Below the pieces are notes generated by a model, which saw only the letters and a list, made by a program, of their open reading frames with translations, was not told the DNA's origin and did not search any database. A stretch of 64,000 bases of DNA from an uncultured Treponema sp. (GTDB lineage: Bacteria > Spirochaetota > Spirochaetia > Treponematales > Treponemataceae), in the NCBI GenBank assembly GCA_934699065.1, contig CAKUWD010000002.1, positions 8,208 through 72,207 on the forward strand, given 5' to 3'. The position numbers were made by a program, and so were the translations under genes. Shown here in pieces: positions 1 to 8,812 of the stretch (position 1 is its first letter; each line of letters begins with the position of its first letter).

Positions 1-12
1 AAAGTAAATAGC

Positions 13-30
13 AAATTGCGCCGGCAATTT
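13..30. repeat. short inverted repeat
   Basis: AAATTGC and GCAATTT flank a 4-base loop (GCCG). It may be the stem of a terminator for a gene left of the window, but no clear T-run follows, so its role is unknown. Confidence 0.3.
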
Positions 31-116
31 ATCTATCGGGTTTTAGGGCTTAGCAGCTTTGCTGTTCGCCATATCAGCAATGTATCTAAATCTTTACATT
101 TTATAGTAAATATCAC

Positions 117-151
117 TTGACATATCATAATAATAGAGATATCATATCAAT
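117..151 (+). promoter_or_regulatory. sigma70-type promoter, probable leaderless start
   Basis: TTGACA at 117-122 and TATCAT at 140-145 are 17 bases apart. The ATG at 152 follows the -10 by only 6 bases, so transcription would begin at or next to the start codon. AT-rich half-repeats (ATATCAT) overlap the promoter and could be the antitoxin's operator. Confidence 0.6.
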
Positions 152-925
152 ATGACTTCCATTATCAAAACGCTTAGGGAAGAAAAAGGATTTTCTCAGG
201 AAGAGCTGGCTCAAAAACTTGGAGTTTCACGCCAATCATATATTAAATATGAAAATGGGACTGTAGAACTTCCACTGGAGCTTGTTCGTAAATTATCTTT
301 ATTATTTGAAGTAGATTATTCTTGCATCATCGATAATAAAATGCCAGTCGAACCTTCGTACAAAATACAAAAATCAGAAAAAATCGCCGAACAATCAGAT
401 ATTCGAATCAGCATTCCAGAAAATAACATTGAAAAATTCAAACAGGTCTTTCTATATATTCTTGCAAAGGTTGGAGCACGACCGAATGTAGGACAGACAG
501 TTTTGTATAAGCTGCTTTATTTTATTGATTTTGATTATTACGAATTGTATGAAAAACAGCTTATGGGGCTGTCTTATATTAAAAATACATTTGGTCCAAC
601 CCCGATTGACTTTGCGAAGCTTAGCAGACAGATGGTAAAAGACGGCCTGATTGAGGAAGTAAAAACTGAGTATTACAAGCACGACATGATAAAATATCTT
701 CCCCTCAAAGAACCAAATCTTGAACTGCTTTCTGCTCAGGAACTTGAATTCATTGATTCTGAACTTGAAAAGCATGCCGGAAAAACCGCTACGGAATTAT
801 CAAATCTTTCGCACAAAGATATTCCATGGATTGGTGCAAAGAATAAGGAAGTTTTAGATTATGAAGCTGTTTTTTATCGAACACCGGAAACTTCGGTAAG
901 GGCTTATTGCGAGGAAGATGATTAA
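152..925 (+). CDS. XRE-family antitoxin with Panacea (DUF4065/SocA-like) domain
   Basis: This 257-residue protein has an N-terminal Cro/C1-type helix-turn-helix (about residues 5-60, with SQEELAQKLGVSRQS as the recognition region). A C-terminal domain (about 105-235) matches the Panacea/DUF4065 pattern, including the segments VLYKLLYFIDFDYYE and FGPTP. Panacea proteins are antitoxins that neutralise varied toxins; the fused HTH would repress the operon. The next gene overlaps its stop by 8 bases and encodes a small basic protein, which fits an antitoxin-first pair. The start follows a good -10 with no ribosome site. Seen: domains and overlap. Inferred: the antitoxin role. Confidence 0.8.
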   Translation: MTSIIKTLREEKGFSQEELAQKLGVSRQSYIKYENGTVELPLELVRKLSLLFEVDYSCIIDNKMPVEPSYKIQKSEKIAEQSDIRISIPENNIEKFKQVFLYILAKVGARPNVGQTVLYKLLYFIDFDYYELYEKQLMGLSYIKNTFGPTPIDFAKLSRQMVKDGLIEEVKTEYYKHDMIKYLPLKEPNLELLSAQELEFIDSELEKHAGKTATELSNLSHKDIPWIGAKNKEVLDYEAVFYRTPETSVRAYCEEDD

Positions 926-1283
926 TTACAAAACATTGCCTGAGTTTGATAAAGATTTTAAATCTCTTCTTAAGCGGTTCAGAACTCTGGAAAATGATTT
1001 TGCAACATTTAGAAAATTCACAATAGAAACTTTTTATGAACAGAATATTCCAACGACTGCATTTGTCCCCATTGAAGGATTTTGCAATGAGAGTTATGTT
1101 TCGAATAAAGTAAGAAAGTTTGCATGTCTTTCCTTGCCAGGAAGAGGAAATCAATCTGGCATCAGAATTATTTTTGTATGGCAGGAAAAGATATGCACAG
1201 TTACCTTTGTTGAGATTTATTTTAAGGGTGATAAAACTGAGGAAGACCGGGAGAGGTTGAAAAAGTTTTTGAAGAAAATTTAA
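918..1283 (+). CDS. putative RelE/ParE-like toxin paired with the Panacea antitoxin
   Basis: A 121-residue basic protein whose start codon lies inside the antitoxin gene, where GAGGAAG serves as ribosome site. It begins with a helical segment typical of RelE/ParE toxins (LPEFDKDFKSLLKRFRTLEND). It continues with beta-strand-like stretches around GIRIIFVWQEKICTVTFVEIY and ends in a lysine-rich helix. In this superfamily the fold acts as an mRNase or gyrase poison; which applies here cannot be told. The pairing with a Panacea antitoxin is the strongest evidence for toxicity. Confidence 0.65.
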   Translation: MINYKTLPEFDKDFKSLLKRFRTLENDFATFRKFTIETFYEQNIPTTAFVPIEGFCNESYVSNKVRKFACLSLPGRGNQSGIRIIFVWQEKICTVTFVEIYFKGDKTEEDRERLKKFLKKI

Positions 1284-1294
1284 GGAGATAAGAA

Positions 1295-1966
1295 ATGATG
1301 AACAAAGAACAATTTAAGAGATTGACTTCATTGATTTTACTGGGTAAAGAAAATCCAAAAGGCCGTATTAAATCTGTTTTGTCCTGGGAATTAGTTTTTA
1401 TAACAATAGATTTTCTGCTAATTATGATTACTGCTATTGTAGGAAAGCATCTGAATAATCTGCATAAAAAACAAATCTGGTTTTGTTTTATAATGATTCT
1501 TTATATGCTTGATTTTTGTTTTTTATTATTTCTAATTATTCGAAGTATAGTTAATTATATAAAATTAAAACCTAATTTTGTTAATACTCTATATTCTGCT
1601 CTTGAAACAGATGAAAAAATAAAAAATGACATATTCGAAATCTGTAATGAAATTGAAAATAGTAATTCTGGAGAAATTTCAAAATATCATAATTTATTGA
1701 AAGAAAGAGTTGCTTTGATAAAAAAACGTATGCCACTTATGTTTGAAGGAAAAGAAGTTGGTGGTATTCTGCTCATCATCACCATAGTAATGAATAGCAT
1801 AAAAGGGTTTGATGAAGTAGTAAAATCTGATAGCATTTTAAGAATTATAGCTTATTCTCTTTCTATTGCTGTTCCTGCTGCATATTGTTTGATGCAGCAT
1901 TATATTTATAAGCTTGAGATGCTTATTTTTTATTTGGCTTCATGGGAAAAAGAAATTAAATCGTAA
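1295..1966 (+). CDS. membrane protein of unknown function, third gene of the toxin-antitoxin operon
   Basis: 223 residues, starting 11 bases after the toxin stop behind a strong AAGGAGA site. Two hydrophobic hairpins are visible: about residues 28-48 and 62-85, then about 152-170 and 182-202. They flank a charged, probably cytoplasmic, helical region (about 95-145). I do not recognise the family. The tight spacing suggests cotranscription with the toxin-antitoxin pair, which is unusual for such modules; it may also be a downstream passenger. No terminator separates them. Confidence 0.55.
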   Translation: MMNKEQFKRLTSLILLGKENPKGRIKSVLSWELVFITIDFLLIMITAIVGKHLNNLHKKQIWFCFIMILYMLDFCFLLFLIIRSIVNYIKLKPNFVNTLYSALETDEKIKNDIFEICNEIENSNSGEISKYHNLLKERVALIKKRMPLMFEGKEVGGILLIITIVMNSIKGFDEVVKSDSILRIIAYSLSIAVPAAYCLMQHYIYKLEMLIFYLASWEKEIKS

Positions 1967-2075
1967 CCATTTCTTCTGCAATCCTCCACATCATCCCCCT
2001 CCCCAAATCTCCTTGAATCTTCTGTTAGTCTATGCTAACCTTTGTGTAAAATAAAGCAAAAATGGAGGAATCAAA

Positions 2076-2696
2076 ATGACACTGACAAAAATCTTCTTTA
2101 TTCTTGCTGCCTTAGGGCACTGCCTTTGTGCCTGGTGCGATATCCTGCTTACCTACACACCAAACGGCAAGTTTTCTTTTAAGATGATGAGCAGCAACGA
2201 AAAAATGCAGCAGATTTTCAAGGGGACTCCGCTCCGCAATTCCATGATGTCAATCGGCTTTGGTTTTGTTGCCATGTGCCTTTCTGTTTGCGGCTACATG
2301 GCTCTTGCCAGTTATGTAAACAACTTTTCTCACACACTAGCCCTTCTGATTTTTGCAGGCGTTCTGCTTGGTTATCTTGCAGGCATTCCCCATCACATAA
2401 TCTGCGGACTTTGCGAATGGATTTATATAAAATTTGACTGCAGCGACCAGTCCCGCCTTACCATAACGGATATGTTCAAAAAGACTTCCTTCACGATGAT
2501 TTTGTGTTATCTTGGACAGGCAGTTTTTTCCATTGCATTTTTTGTTGCAGTTGTCGCCGGTATTACACCCCTTCCCCACTGGGCCTGCCTGTTCAACATT
2601 CTTCCGCTGGTTGTTCTGCTTTCTGCCTGCCGCCTTCCCGGAGCCGGAAATTTTGCAGGGGCAATTCAATTTCTTGCCCTGGTGTTTTTGGTGTAA
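2076..2696 (+). CDS. polytopic membrane protein, hypothetical
   Basis: 206 residues with about six hydrophobic segments and a good ribosome site (GGAGG). It contains Cys/His-rich membrane stretches such as LGHCLCAWCDILLTY and GIPHHIICGLCEW, which could bind metal or haem, although no known motif is complete. It resembles uncharacterised multi-pass proteins of gut bacteria (a DUF6796-like layout), but I cannot confirm this. It converges on tcdA with no obvious terminator between them. Confidence 0.5.
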   Translation: MTLTKIFFILAALGHCLCAWCDILLTYTPNGKFSFKMMSSNEKMQQIFKGTPLRNSMMSIGFGFVAMCLSVCGYMALASYVNNFSHTLALLIFAGVLLGYLAGIPHHIICGLCEWIYIKFDCSDQSRLTITDMFKKTSFTMILCYLGQAVFSIAFFVAVVAGITPLPHWACLFNILPLVVLLSACRLPGAGNFAGAIQFLALVFLV

Positions 2697-2743
2697 AAGA
2701 GGCCACATACAAAACCAAATGAGAAACTCAAGGCTTACATATC

Positions 2744-3496
2744 TCATCGTGCCCTAGCCCTTGCTTCCTCAGTCAAATCCTTTATGATTTCACTTGCGAT
2801 GATAAGCCCAGCCACAGACGGAACAAAAGCTGTGCTGCCGGGGATGTCGCGGCGGACGGTGCTTTTGCTGTCGGCGGAACTTTCCTCATGCTGGATTGCT
2901 TCAATTGGGCGCAGGACTTTTTCGGTGGAAAAGACGACCTTTACGTTTTTGATTTTGCGTTTTTTGCATTCCTGGCGCATTACGCGGGCGAGAGGGCACA
3001 CGGTGGTCTGGGAGATGTCTGCAACCTGAAACTGGGTCGGGTCCATCTTATTGCCGGCTCCCATGCTGCAAATGATTTTTGTGCCGGCTTCTTTTGCCTG
3101 CATTATCAGATTGATTTTTGCTGTGACTGTATCAACTGCGTCTACGACATAATCGTATTTTGAAAAGTCAAATTGGTCGCGGGTTTCGGGAAGGTAAAAG
3201 CATTTGTGAACGTTGACCTCGGCAGAAGGATTGATGTCGAGGATTCGTTCCTTCATTACATCAACTTTATATTTACCGATGGTCGAATGTGTTGCAATAA
3301 TCTGTCGGTTGAGATTTGTGAGGCTGACTGTATCATTATCAATAATATCAATATGCTGAATGCCGGAGCGGACAAGGGCTTCAACGGTATAGCCTCCAAC
3401 GCCGCCGATTCCAAAAACTGCAACGTGAGCCTTGTGCAAAATTTCCATGGCTTCTTTGCCAAGAAGCAGTTCTGTTCTTGAAAACTGATTTAACAT
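2744..3496 (-). CDS. tcdA: tRNA threonylcarbamoyladenosine dehydratase (TcdA/CsdL)
   Basis: This ThiF/E1-like enzyme performs ATP-dependent cyclisation of t6A37 to ct6A in tRNAs. The nucleotide-binding loop GIGGVGGYTVEALVRSG sits at about residues 29-45. It is followed by DNDTVSLTNLNRQ, the ThiF signature with its conserved Arg, and by VDAVDT. The CPLARVMRQECKKR segment is typical of TcdA rather than MoeB or ThiF. Length (250 aa) is normal for the family. The gene starts behind AGGAAA and diverges from the exonuclease gene. Confidence 0.88.
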   Translation of the reverse strand: MLNQFSRTELLLGKEAMEILHKAHVAVFGIGGVGGYTVEALVRSGIQHIDIIDNDTVSLTNLNRQIIATHSTIGKYKVDVMKERILDINPSAEVNVHKCFYLPETRDQFDFSKYDYVVDAVDTVTAKINLIMQAKEAGTKIICSMGAGNKMDPTQFQVADISQTTVCPLARVMRQECKKRKIKNVKVVFSTEKVLRPIEAIQHEESSADSKSTVRRDIPGSTAFVPSVAGLIIASEIIKDLTEEARARAR

Positions 3497-3602
3497 CTTA
3501 TTTCCTATCTGATTGATGGGCTATTATAGCAAAATATTCTGTTCTTCTCCACTATGATGAAATTACCACAAAAATTTATTATACTGATGGAAGGAGCATA
3601 TT

Positions 3603-4433
3603 ATGACTTTTATTTCATGGAACATAGATTCAATTAATGCAGCACTCACTTCGACTTCGGACAGGGCGCAGCTTTCTCAGGCGGTGCTTAAAAAGCTTGG
3701 CGACTATAATGCTGATGTAATTGCGATTCAGGAAACCAAGCTTCCTGCCGAGGGACCAAGCCCAAAGCACCTGGAGTTGCTGGCAGATTATTTTCCGGGT
3801 TATAAAATTGAGTGGCTTTCTTCTGTACCGCCTGCCAAAAAAGGTTATGCGGGCACTATGATTTTATACAAGGAAGGCATGTCGGCCAGCCGCGAAGTAC
3901 CACGACTTGGCGCCCCAGATACAATGGACGATGAGGGCCGCCTTCTCACTCTGGACTTCGGTGCCTTTTATTTTGTAAACGTTTATACTCCAAACTCGGG
4001 TGATGGTCTTAAGCGCCTGGCCGAACGCCAGAAGTGGGACCTGCTTTATGCGGACTACATTTCCAGCCTTGATGCCAAAAAGCCGGTTATTGCCTGCGGC
4101 GACTTCAATGTTGCCCACAAGGAAATTGACCTTGCAAACCCGGCATCCAATCATTTTTCTGCCGGCTTTACCAACGAGGAGCGTGAGGGCTTTACAAAGC
4201 TTCTTGCCCACGGCTTTACCGATAGCTTTCGCCACATCCACGGCGACGTAAAAGATATTTATTCCTGGTGGGGTCAGAGAATCAAGACATCAAAAATTAA
4301 TAACTCGGGCTGGCGTATTGATTACTTCCTCGTGAGCGACCGCATCAAAGAACAGATCAAAAAATCAGAGATGATAGATTCGGGCCCACGTCAGGATCAC
4401 ACTCCAATTCTTCTGGAAATTGATATTGGCTAA
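3603..4433 (+). CDS. xth: exodeoxyribonuclease III / AP endonuclease
   Basis: This 276-residue endonuclease/exonuclease/phosphatase-fold enzyme acts in base-excision repair on abasic sites. Visible motifs are the N-terminal SWNIDSI, the metal-binding Glu in IQETKLP, the YTPNSG loop, CGDFNV, GWRIDYFLVS and the terminal His in QDHTPI. The usual SDH is QDH here. A clear GGAAGGAG ribosome site precedes the ATG. It is a normal-length, apparently complete housekeeping gene followed by a GNAT gene. Confidence 0.88.
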   Translation: MTFISWNIDSINAALTSTSDRAQLSQAVLKKLGDYNADVIAIQETKLPAEGPSPKHLELLADYFPGYKIEWLSSVPPAKKGYAGTMILYKEGMSASREVPRLGAPDTMDDEGRLLTLDFGAFYFVNVYTPNSGDGLKRLAERQKWDLLYADYISSLDAKKPVIACGDFNVAHKEIDLANPASNHFSAGFTNEEREGFTKLLAHGFTDSFRHIHGDVKDIYSWWGQRIKTSKINNSGWRIDYFLVSDRIKEQIKKSEMIDSGPRQDHTPILLEIDIG

Positions 4434-4451
4434 ATTAGAGTCTTCAAAAAT

Positions 4452-5090
4452 ATGCTGTCTCATAACTTCGAAATCCAGTCTTTCGACATGAAAAATATTC
4501 CTCTTATGCTTGAGGTGGTCTTGCCCATGTGGAGCTCTCAGGAATGGGATATTAATTTTCGCCGCTTTTATGTTGAGCACATTATCCGCAGTAATTATTT
4601 TGAAAATGAACTGCATTATCAGCTGGTAGAAAAAGCGGGGAGAGCCGACGAACTTCGCAGCACCCCGACCACCAGCGAGTTTTGCGCCATGGCCTTCTTT
4701 GCCCGCAAAAGTGATATCTGCAAAGCCGAAGACTGGTACAAGCTTGAAGCCAAAAAATTTCCGCAGGATTTGCAGTACTCAACAAAATTGGGCAAAGCCT
4801 ACATCGAACTGATGGACGAAAAGACCCGGGCTTTAATGAAAGACGATGATATCCAGCTCACTCTTTACATCAGCCGGAAAAAGGGCTGCGGCTCAAAGCT
4901 GCTGAATGAACTTTGCAACCAGCTGCGAGTTCAGGGCTATAAAAATCTTTACCTCTGGACCGACTGCGAATGCGACTGGCAATGGTACACAGACCACGGC
5001 TACGAGCTGGTTTCAAAAGATATATACGAGCCCTTCACAGAACAGGATGGCGAAGATTATCTTACTTATATTTTCAGAAAGGCACTATAG
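4452..5090 (+). CDS. GNAT-family N-acetyltransferase
   Basis: 212 residues. The acetyl-CoA-binding motif A is recognisable near residues 137-160 (LTLYISRKKGCGSKLLNELCNQL), followed by NLYLWTDCECDWQWYTDHGYELV, the usual beta-alpha end of a GNAT domain. The substrate is unknown. It begins 18 bases after the exonuclease stop without a clear ribosome site, so it is probably cotranscribed. Confidence 0.7.
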   Translation: MLSHNFEIQSFDMKNIPLMLEVVLPMWSSQEWDINFRRFYVEHIIRSNYFENELHYQLVEKAGRADELRSTPTTSEFCAMAFFARKSDICKAEDWYKLEAKKFPQDLQYSTKLGKAYIELMDEKTRALMKDDDIQLTLYISRKKGCGSKLLNELCNQLRVQGYKNLYLWTDCECDWQWYTDHGYELVSKDIYEPFTEQDGEDYLTYIFRKAL

Positions 5091-5152
5091 ATTTTCAAGC
5101 TCAATTTAGCATTCGGAAGAATAAATGTATATTCCTTTTTTAAAAGGTTCAG

Positions 5153-5164
5153 TATAATTTAAGT
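5153..5164 (+). promoter_or_regulatory. -10 element abutting a start codon (leaderless candidate)
   Basis: TATAAT at 5153-5158 is followed by 6 bases and then the ATG at 5165. No ribosome-binding site is present, and the -35 region is weak. Confidence 0.5.
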
Positions 5165-6484
5165 ATGAACATTTCAGTAAATCTTTCAAATCCGTTTGTT
5201 TTAATTTTTCTATGTGGAACAATTGCTACTTTTTTGATTAATCATTTTCTTGAGTTTATTGATTTTCGTGCGCGATCGAAAAATGGTGGCAGCATCCCGA
5301 CAGTTTTACAGAACATTCCCCTTGCCACAGAAACCTTTGATACAAAAAAACTAAAAAATATCAGCGCTTATGAAAACGCAAAATATTTTAAGTGGTGCCT
5401 GTCTTCGGTCTTTACAGTTGCGCTTGATCTTGCTCTTGTGATTTTTGGTTTCTATCCTTTTGTATTTTATTTTGTTTGTGGCATTACAGGGTTTCCCTCA
5501 GGAATCGGAAACAGCTTCTGCGTTTTCTTTTTATTTATGATTCTTACAGCAGTGCCTTCGTTTGTCCTCGATATTCCTTTTTCACTTTACAGCGAATTTG
5601 TCCTTGAAAAGAAATTCGGTTTTTCTAATATGACCTTAAAACTCTGGATAGCCGACACGCTGAAGAGCATGATTATTGGTCTTGTTTTGATGGCCCTTTT
5701 GACTTTTGTTGCTGCGGTGGCTTTTGTAAAATTCGCAGGCAGCTGGTGGTTTATTCTCGCCGCAGTTTTGATAGCTTTTACTTTTATTATGCAGGTTGTT
5801 TATCCAAAATTTATTGCACCGCTTTTTAATAAGTTCAGTCCACTGGAAGACGGCGAGGCAAAAGACAAAATCATGGCCATTCTCGAAAAAGTCGGATTTA
5901 AAAACGGCGGCCTTTTTGTGATGGATGCCTCAAAGCGAAGCGGTCACAGCAATGCTTATTTCAGCGGATTTGGAAAAACAAAACGCATCGTCCTTTACGA
6001 TACACTTTTAAAATCTCTAACCCCGGACGAGCTTGCAGCTGTTCTTGGTCATGAGCTTGGACACTTTAAGCTTCACCACATCACAAAACGTCTTTTCATT
6101 ATGATTCCAATGGAATTTGTAGTAACCTTCCTTTTATATAAGATGGCACGTATTCCAGAGCTATATTACGCTTTCGGCTTTTTAGACGATATCACAGCGG
6201 AAACCATAACAAATGTTCAGTTTATCGGAATCTTCCTTGCCTCAATGCTCTGGGGTGCAATCAGCGAAATCGTAACACCAGTATCAAATATTTTCTCACG
6301 CAAGCAGGAATATCAGGCAGACGCTTTTGGAGCTGATGCCTGCGGGAGCCCTGAGCCACTCATTAACGGCCTTATCAAACTCAACAGCGAAAATCTTTCT
6401 GAGCTGATTCCGCCCAAACTTTACGTCTTCTGGAATTACTCGCATCCAACTCTCGTAGAAAGAATAGAAAAGCTTAGAGAGTAA
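5165..6484 (+). CDS. M48-family (Ste24/CAAX prenyl protease 1-like) membrane metallopeptidase
   Basis: 439 residues with the layout of Ste24-type proteases: an N-terminal multi-pass region, a membrane segment pair near 170-220, and the zinc motif HELGH at about residues 296-300. The downstream glutamate ligand region EYQADAFG sits near 380. It probably cleaves membrane or misfolded proteins; bacteria lack prenylated CAAX substrates, so the eukaryotic name describes the fold only. The start is set by a TATAAT box 6 bases upstream. Confidence 0.85.
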   Translation: MNISVNLSNPFVLIFLCGTIATFLINHFLEFIDFRARSKNGGSIPTVLQNIPLATETFDTKKLKNISAYENAKYFKWCLSSVFTVALDLALVIFGFYPFVFYFVCGITGFPSGIGNSFCVFFLFMILTAVPSFVLDIPFSLYSEFVLEKKFGFSNMTLKLWIADTLKSMIIGLVLMALLTFVAAVAFVKFAGSWWFILAAVLIAFTFIMQVVYPKFIAPLFNKFSPLEDGEAKDKIMAILEKVGFKNGGLFVMDASKRSGHSNAYFSGFGKTKRIVLYDTLLKSLTPDELAAVLGHELGHFKLHHITKRLFIMIPMEFVVTFLLYKMARIPELYYAFGFLDDITAETITNVQFIGIFLASMLWGAISEIVTPVSNIFSRKQEYQADAFGADACGSPEPLINGLIKLNSENLSELIPPKLYVFWNYSHPTLVERIEKLRE

Positions 6485-6740
6485 TATGCTCAAAATTTTG
6501 ACAACTATCAGAATCTGATTTCTCAGCACAAAACAATCATTTCTATTCTTACTTCTTTCTGTTATATAATCCCAATTCTTTTGTGCTGTCTGTATGTATT
6601 TACAATAAACGAAAAAAATGTCCGAAAGCGTTTTATTAATCTGCCTATTGCTTATGCAACAATCAGTATAAGCGGGTGGATATATTATTATCTCGCAGAA
6701 GTTATAACTCTTTTTATCAGTAAAATTTATTTTGGGAACT
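6485..6740 (+). pseudogene. fragment of a membrane sensor/chemoreceptor-like protein
   Basis: An open frame continues from just after the protease stop to about 6735. It encodes two hydrophobic segments (SILTSFCYIIPILLCCLYVF, then IAYATISISGWIYYYLAEV). The motif order resembles the N-terminal membrane part of spirochaete sensor or methyl-accepting proteins, but no signalling domain follows. I read it as a truncated remnant; a short real gene cannot be excluded. Confidence 0.35.
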
Positions 6741-6745
6741 GTACA

Positions 6746-6937
6746 ATGCGCTTTCATAAGACTACTGTATTTTTAGCTGTCTTTGTATGTACAGTTTTTT
6801 CTTCCTGTTCAAAGAATATGAAAGTAAAGTCCTTTACTGCAATGAATACATACATGACAGTAAAGTCTTATGGTCCGCAAGCAAAGAAGATAAATCAAAA
6901 GGTTCAGAATGAAATTGATTTAGGCATGAAAGAGTAA
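6746..6937 (+). pseudogene. truncated ApbE (FAD:protein FMN transferase) N-terminus
   Basis: 63 codons remain. A lipoprotein-type signal (TVFLAVFVCTVFSSC) is followed by SFTAMNTYMTVKSYG, which matches the start of ApbE, where the alpha-helical IDLE-type segment normally follows. Here the frame ends after QNEIDLGMKE, although the family has about 330 residues. A terminator lies just downstream, so the rest of the gene has been deleted. The ATG at 6746 is preferred because it begins the signal peptide. Confidence 0.55.
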
Positions 6938-6963
6938 AAAATATTTAAGCAATATAGAAACAA

Positions 6964-6993
6964 AAAACCCATTCTGTTATCAGAACGGGTTTT
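6964..6993. terminator. bidirectional rho-independent terminator
   Basis: ACCCATTCTG and CAGAACGGGT pair around the loop TTAT with one mismatch. An A-run lies before and a T-run after the stem. It lies between the convergent ApbE remnant and the HlyIII-like gene. Confidence 0.75.
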
Positions 6994-7015
6994 ATTTTAT
7001 ATCCTTTATTTCACA

Positions 7016-7918
7016 TTAACTGTTGATAAAGAACAAAGAAAAGAAAATATAAACGCTTCCAAACAACATAATGATGTTGCTGAACAGGTGCATAAATTTA
7101 ATTTTCTTAAGATTATAGAAGATGATTCCTACGAGATAGAAGACAGCACCAAGAACAAGCATGCTGAAACTTTTTGAAGAAAGAACTTCAAAGAGATTCT
7201 TTGCAACTACAAGACCAGAGAAGCCAGCAAGAATGTAAAGAATAACATTTAACTTTGCATATTTCTGACCTGAAATTGCATAGAAAAGAATTCCTACCAG
7301 AACAATTGCCCAGACAATTCCAAAAAGAATCCAGCCTGTCGTTCCCTGAATCTTAGTGATTGTATATGCACTATAGCCAAATCCGATAATCAGGAATGAT
7401 AAAACATGTGACAAACGATCAAAAACCTGTTTTGCAGTAAGGTTTGTAAGTGCATGCTGAAGCAGAGAACTGAGATACATCAAAATCATTGAAATACCAA
7501 AGAACGAATAAAATACAATCGTTGTATTAAAGAAGCTTGTAACATTTCGCATTGCAAGAGTATCAAGAATTGCAGTTGCAGCAATAAAGAGAGAAGCTCC
7601 TATTCCCTGAACAATTGAACTTGCAATTTCTTCGCCGGTTGTTAAACGACGGGTATTTTTTGTAAGCTCCAGAATACGTTTCTCACTTGCGATTCGTCTT
7701 TCTGCACGCTTTTTTGCTTTTTCATTTTTTGCGTACTCAGCTGCAGCGTATTTTGCTTTGAGACGTTCCGGGTCTTCGGCATACTGAATCTGGATCTGCT
7801 GAACAGCATTTTCATAATCAATTTTAAGCTGCTTGAGTCTTGAGCGCTTCTTTTTCTTTAATGATTTGAGAGTTGATTTTCTAACTGCTTTTTCAGCAAT
7901 ATCATCTTGTCTGGACAT
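7016..7918 (-). CDS. HlyIII/PAQR-like membrane protein with coiled-coil N-terminus
   Basis: 300 residues. The first ~95 are highly charged and helical (KKKKRSRLKQLK, then a Glu/Lys/Arg-rich coil). Seven hydrophobic segments follow. SSLLQHALTNL and FDRLSHVLSF match the first His and the Asp/Ser signature of the hemolysin-III/PAQR family. The last segment, FMHLFSNIIMLFGS, keeps one His but has Asn where a second His is expected. The basic coiled-coil extension is atypical and may bind RNA or nucleotides. Ribosome site GAGG precedes the ATG. Confidence 0.6.
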   Translation of the reverse strand: MSRQDDIAEKAVRKSTLKSLKKKKRSRLKQLKIDYENAVQQIQIQYAEDPERLKAKYAAAEYAKNEKAKKRAERRIASEKRILELTKNTRRLTTGEEIASSIVQGIGASLFIAATAILDTLAMRNVTSFFNTTIVFYSFFGISMILMYLSSLLQHALTNLTAKQVFDRLSHVLSFLIIGFGYSAYTITKIQGTTGWILFGIVWAIVLVGILFYAISGQKYAKLNVILYILAGFSGLVVAKNLFEVLSSKSFSMLVLGAVFYLVGIIFYNLKKIKFMHLFSNIIMLFGSVYIFFSLFFINS

Positions 7919-7947
7919 AGGAATACCTCATTTTTTCGATTTAATTT

Positions 7948-7976
7948 ATTATGACATTTTTTAGTGATTTTGTCAA
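7948..7976 (-). promoter_or_regulatory. consensus sigma70-type promoter
   Basis: On the minus strand TTGACA (7976-7971) and CATAAT (7953-7948) are separated by exactly 17 bases, upstream of the HlyIII-like gene at 7918. It has a normal leader with ribosome site, unlike the leaderless starts elsewhere. Confidence 0.7.
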
Positions 7977-7998
7977 AGTAAATCTATAAGGTATAAAC

Positions 7999-8808
7999 CT
8001 ATCGGGTACAGAGTTCGTATAAAAGTACACCTGCTGCTACAGAAACATTGAGGCTGTCAATTTTTCCGCAGGTTGGAATTGAGACGATTGTATCACATTG
8101 TTTTTCGAGGAGTTGAGAGATACCTGTCCCCTCGCTGCCCATGATAAGAACGGATTTCGCAGGGAAATCAATTTTGCGGCAGTTTTCTCCACCGGCATCT
8201 GCGCCATAAATCCAGAAACCGGCCTGCTTTAGCTGTTCAGCCGCACGCACAAGATTGTTTACAATTGCGACCGGAACCCAGGCGCTGGCTCCTGCACTAG
8301 TACGACCAATAACTTCGTTGCCTGCAATATCGCTGGCAGAATTGTGTTCCGGAATAATTACAAGAGAAGCACCAAACTGGTCGCAGCTTCGAAGAATGGC
8401 ACCTACATTATGAGGGTCGGTAATGCTGTCGAGAATTACCACAGTCTGACGAACTGCGCCTTCTTCTCCGGCTTCACCACTATGAGTTTTCACCCAGGAA
8501 TCAAAGTCCACAAGATTTGCCGCCGGCTGCTTACCACCGCCAGAAATCTCCATAACAATACCGCGATGGTCTCGCAGAGTTTCATCGAGCCCTCTTACCA
8601 TCTTATCAAGTTCAGCATCTTCAGTCTGCTGGCAGGTAATTCCCGCTTCCTTTGCGGCAGCAAGAATCTTTTTTACACGCGGTCCCGGTTTGCTGAAATA
8701 AATCTTATAACCAGCGGCAGGAGCCGAAGAACCAGACTGGCCAGCTTGCGTATTTTTTTTCTGGGAACGAACTTTTTCTTCGATTGAGTGAAAACCTGTT
8801 ATAAACAT
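7999..8808 (-). CDS. rlmB: TrmH/SpoU-family rRNA 2'-O-ribose methyltransferase (RlmB-like)
   Basis: 270 residues from the ATG at 8808, chosen over an upstream in-frame start that would run back into the preceding gene. An N-terminal substrate-binding domain (FITGFHSIEEKV onward) is followed by the SPOUT knot: ILDSITDPHNVGAILRSCDQFGA (motif 1, with catalytic Asn/Arg), LIMGSEGTGI (motif 2) and IPTCGKIDSLNVSVAAGVLLYEL (motif 3). RlmB methylates G2251 of 23S rRNA; other TrmH members differ in target, so the exact nucleotide is inferred. It starts 4 bases after the SEC-C gene, likely as one operon. Confidence 0.82.
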   Translation of the reverse strand: MFITGFHSIEEKVRSQKKNTQAGQSGSSAPAAGYKIYFSKPGPRVKKILAAAKEAGITCQQTEDAELDKMVRGLDETLRDHRGIVMEISGGGKQPAANLVDFDSWVKTHSGEAGEEGAVRQTVVILDSITDPHNVGAILRSCDQFGASLVIIPEHNSASDIAGNEVIGRTSAGASAWVPVAIVNNLVRAAEQLKQAGFWIYGADAGGENCRKIDFPAKSVLIMGSEGTGISQLLEKQCDTIVSIPTCGKIDSLNVSVAAGVLLYELCTR

Positions 8809-8812
8809 ACAG

